From Gluconobacter albidus (GTDB taxonomy: Bacteria > Pseudomonadota > Alphaproteobacteria > Acetobacterales > Acetobacteraceae): a DNA stretch of 64,000 bases. Under the pieces are notes generated by a model that had not been told where the DNA came from, did not search any database, and saw nothing but the letters and a program-made list of their open reading frames with translations. Positions within the stretch are counted from its first letter, which is position 1; every line of letters starts with the position of its first letter. Of the stretch, positions 63,085 to 64,000 are shown piece after piece. Made by a program: the position numbers and the translations under genes. The stretch lies in contig NZ_BEWL01000002.1 in NCBI RefSeq assembly GCF_002723915.1, forward strand, positions 124,001-188,000. The letters are read 5' to 3'.

Positions 63085-64000
63085 ATGAATATAACGCTTT
63101 TTATTTTCCTGATGGTTTATCTGGCAATGGGGCTGGGCAAATTGCCCGGCTTCAAAGTCGATCGTACAGGCGCGGCCATGATTGGTGCCATGGCGATGAT
63201 GGCTGTGGGCAGTATAGGTGCCAAAGCTGCATGGGTGGCAGTCGATTATCGAACCATCGGTATGCTTTTCGGCTTGATGGTCGTGTCGGGTGCCTTCGCT
63301 GAATCCGGGTTTTATGAATGGACAGCACGCAAGGTTGCAACGCTTTCTGTAGGGCCAATAGCACTTCTGGCCGTCTTTGTAGCGGTGTCCGGTTGCCTGT
63401 CAGCGTTGCTGACGAATGATGTCGTTGTGGTGGCCATGACGCCTCTTCTGGTCTCCGTAACTTTGGCGCGTGGCCTTAATCCGGTTCCGTTTCTGCTGGC
63501 TTTTTGCTTTGCCGCCAATACAGGATCAGCCGGGACTTTAATTGGGAGCCCGCAAAATATGATTGCAGCCCAGGAACTCGGGATTTCATTTACAGGCTTT
63601 TTATCTGTCGCTGGAATACCGGCCTTGCTGTCCTTGCCTATTGTATGGGGGATTGTTGCCTGGATGTATCGTGGAAAATGGACTTTAGAACATGCAGGAG
63701 TTTCCAAGGAAAGAACCGGAACAAAAACGGAGCAAACTCCCTTAAATATTCAGGAGACCTGCAAAGCAATATTTATAACCATTTCCGTGATTATCGCATT
63801 TGTTTTGGATGTTTGGCCAAAAGAGCTGGTCGCGTTGACGGCTGCTGCAATTCTTCTTTTGAATAGAAAAATTTCATCGAATGATGTTCTCCGTAGAGTT
63901 GACGCAAATCTTTTATTGTTGATATCAGGTCTGTTTATCGTCAACGCGGCATTATCAAAAACAGGTTTGCCACAAAATATTCTACACCATCTTCATGGCT
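63085..64000 (+). CDS. SLC13/ArsB-like anion permease, 3' end missing
   Basis: The frame starts at ATG 63085 (MNITLFIFLMVYLAMGLGKL) and stays open to the window edge, giving 305 residues. At least eight hydrophobic helices are seen. FKVDRTGAAMIGAMAMMAVG, SALLTNDVVVVAMTPLLVSV and FAANTGSAGTLIGSPQNMIA are the motifs of the ArsB/NhaD/SLC13 (CitMHS) superfamily. Possible substrates are dicarboxylates, sulfate or arsenite; context with a proton pump and PPK2 does not settle this. The ribosome site is weak. Confidence 0.85.
   Translation, partial: MNITLFIFLMVYLAMGLGKLPGFKVDRTGAAMIGAMAMMAVGSIGAKAAWVAVDYRTIGMLFGLMVVSGAFAESGFYEWTARKVATLSVGPIALLAVFVAVSGCLSALLTNDVVVVAMTPLLVSVTLARGLNPVPFLLAFCFAANTGSAGTLIGSPQNMIAAQELGISFTGFLSVAGIPALLSLPIVWGIVAWMYRGKWTLEHAGVSKERTGTKTEQTPLNIQETCKAIFITISVIIAFVLDVWPKELVALTAAAILLLNRKISSNDVLRRVDANLLLLISGLFIVNAALSKTGLPQNILHHLHG

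Noticed and set aside
1-64000. CRISPR array, intact insertion sequence or prophage
   Set aside because: No regularly spaced direct repeats, no transposase or integrase and no phage structural genes were seen on either strand.

Overview
The window looks like chromosomal DNA of an acetic acid bacterium (Acetobacteraceae), most like Gluconobacter. The grounds are a membrane-bound PQQ-dependent dehydrogenase, a type II NADH dehydrogenase, a gap-pgk operon, an OprB-type porin, an alphaproteobacterial RpoH, and a moderately high-GC background (36 G/C of 60 bases at 33301-33360). The genus is inferred from gene content, not from a marker search.

Layout. (1) 1-11464: a polysaccharide export and assembly locus with an outer-membrane beta-barrel (cut by the window edge), GumB/Wza-like export lipoprotein, two GT4 glycosyltransferases, a Wzy-like polymerase, PAP2 phosphatase, Sel1-repeat protein, Wzx-like flippase, an unusual Gly/Ser/His/Trp/Cys-rich protein (8925-10199) and an OafA-type acyltransferase. 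(2) 11526-16203: PPK2, OprB porin, lone PstS and DyP peroxidase. (3) 16355-20516: PhnA-like zinc-ribbon protein, SulP permease, SDR reductase, Spx/ArsC-like protein and a GAF-Fis regulator. (4) 20946-24386: a PQQ dehydrogenase of the glucose/quinate/inositol family with an outer-membrane channel protein; a 24-bp perfect palindrome lies between the regulator and the dehydrogenase. (5) 24389-32311: a degenerate RNase-T2-like lipoprotein, a PLP enzyme/Lrp regulator/APC permease unit, a choloylglycine-hydrolase-like enzyme, a DUF4186 protein, a membrane-anchored XseA-like protein and small envelope proteins. (6) 32457-40577: housekeeping genes gap, pgk, rpoH, rluD, tspO, an ArsR/old-yellow-enzyme pair, rlmB and tRNA-Tyr. 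(7) about 40580-43000: a strikingly AT-rich insert directly after tRNA-Tyr (11 G/C of 60 bases at 42181-42240) carrying one orphan alpha/beta-hydrolase-like gene. (8) 43071-47886: a secreted MRJP-like beta-propeller, DUF2075 ATPase coupled to a YbaK deacylase, and a triosephosphate-isomerase-family protein coupled to a DeoR regulator. (9) 47873-52672: circularly permuted ATP-grasp, alpha-E, transglutaminase-like and zinc-peptidase genes, a predicted peptide-making or peptide-tagging system. (10) 52734-64000: ndh, a large TonB-dependent receptor, pgm, then a P-type H+-ATPase, a second PPK2 and an anion permease that runs off the right edge.

How it fits together. Sugars and polyols would be oxidised in the periplasm by the PQQ enzyme and fed through quinone; Ndh returns NADH electrons to the same pool. 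Pgm and the left-hand locus turn glucose phosphate into surface polysaccharide. Polyphosphate-driven nucleotide kinases appear twice, once beside phosphate and porin genes and once beside the proton pump. The least explained items are the AT-rich island, the Gly/Ser/His/Trp/Cys-rich protein in the polysaccharide locus, the ATP-grasp/alpha-E cassette and the proton pump/PPK2/permease cluster. No CRISPR array, intact insertion sequence or prophage was seen.
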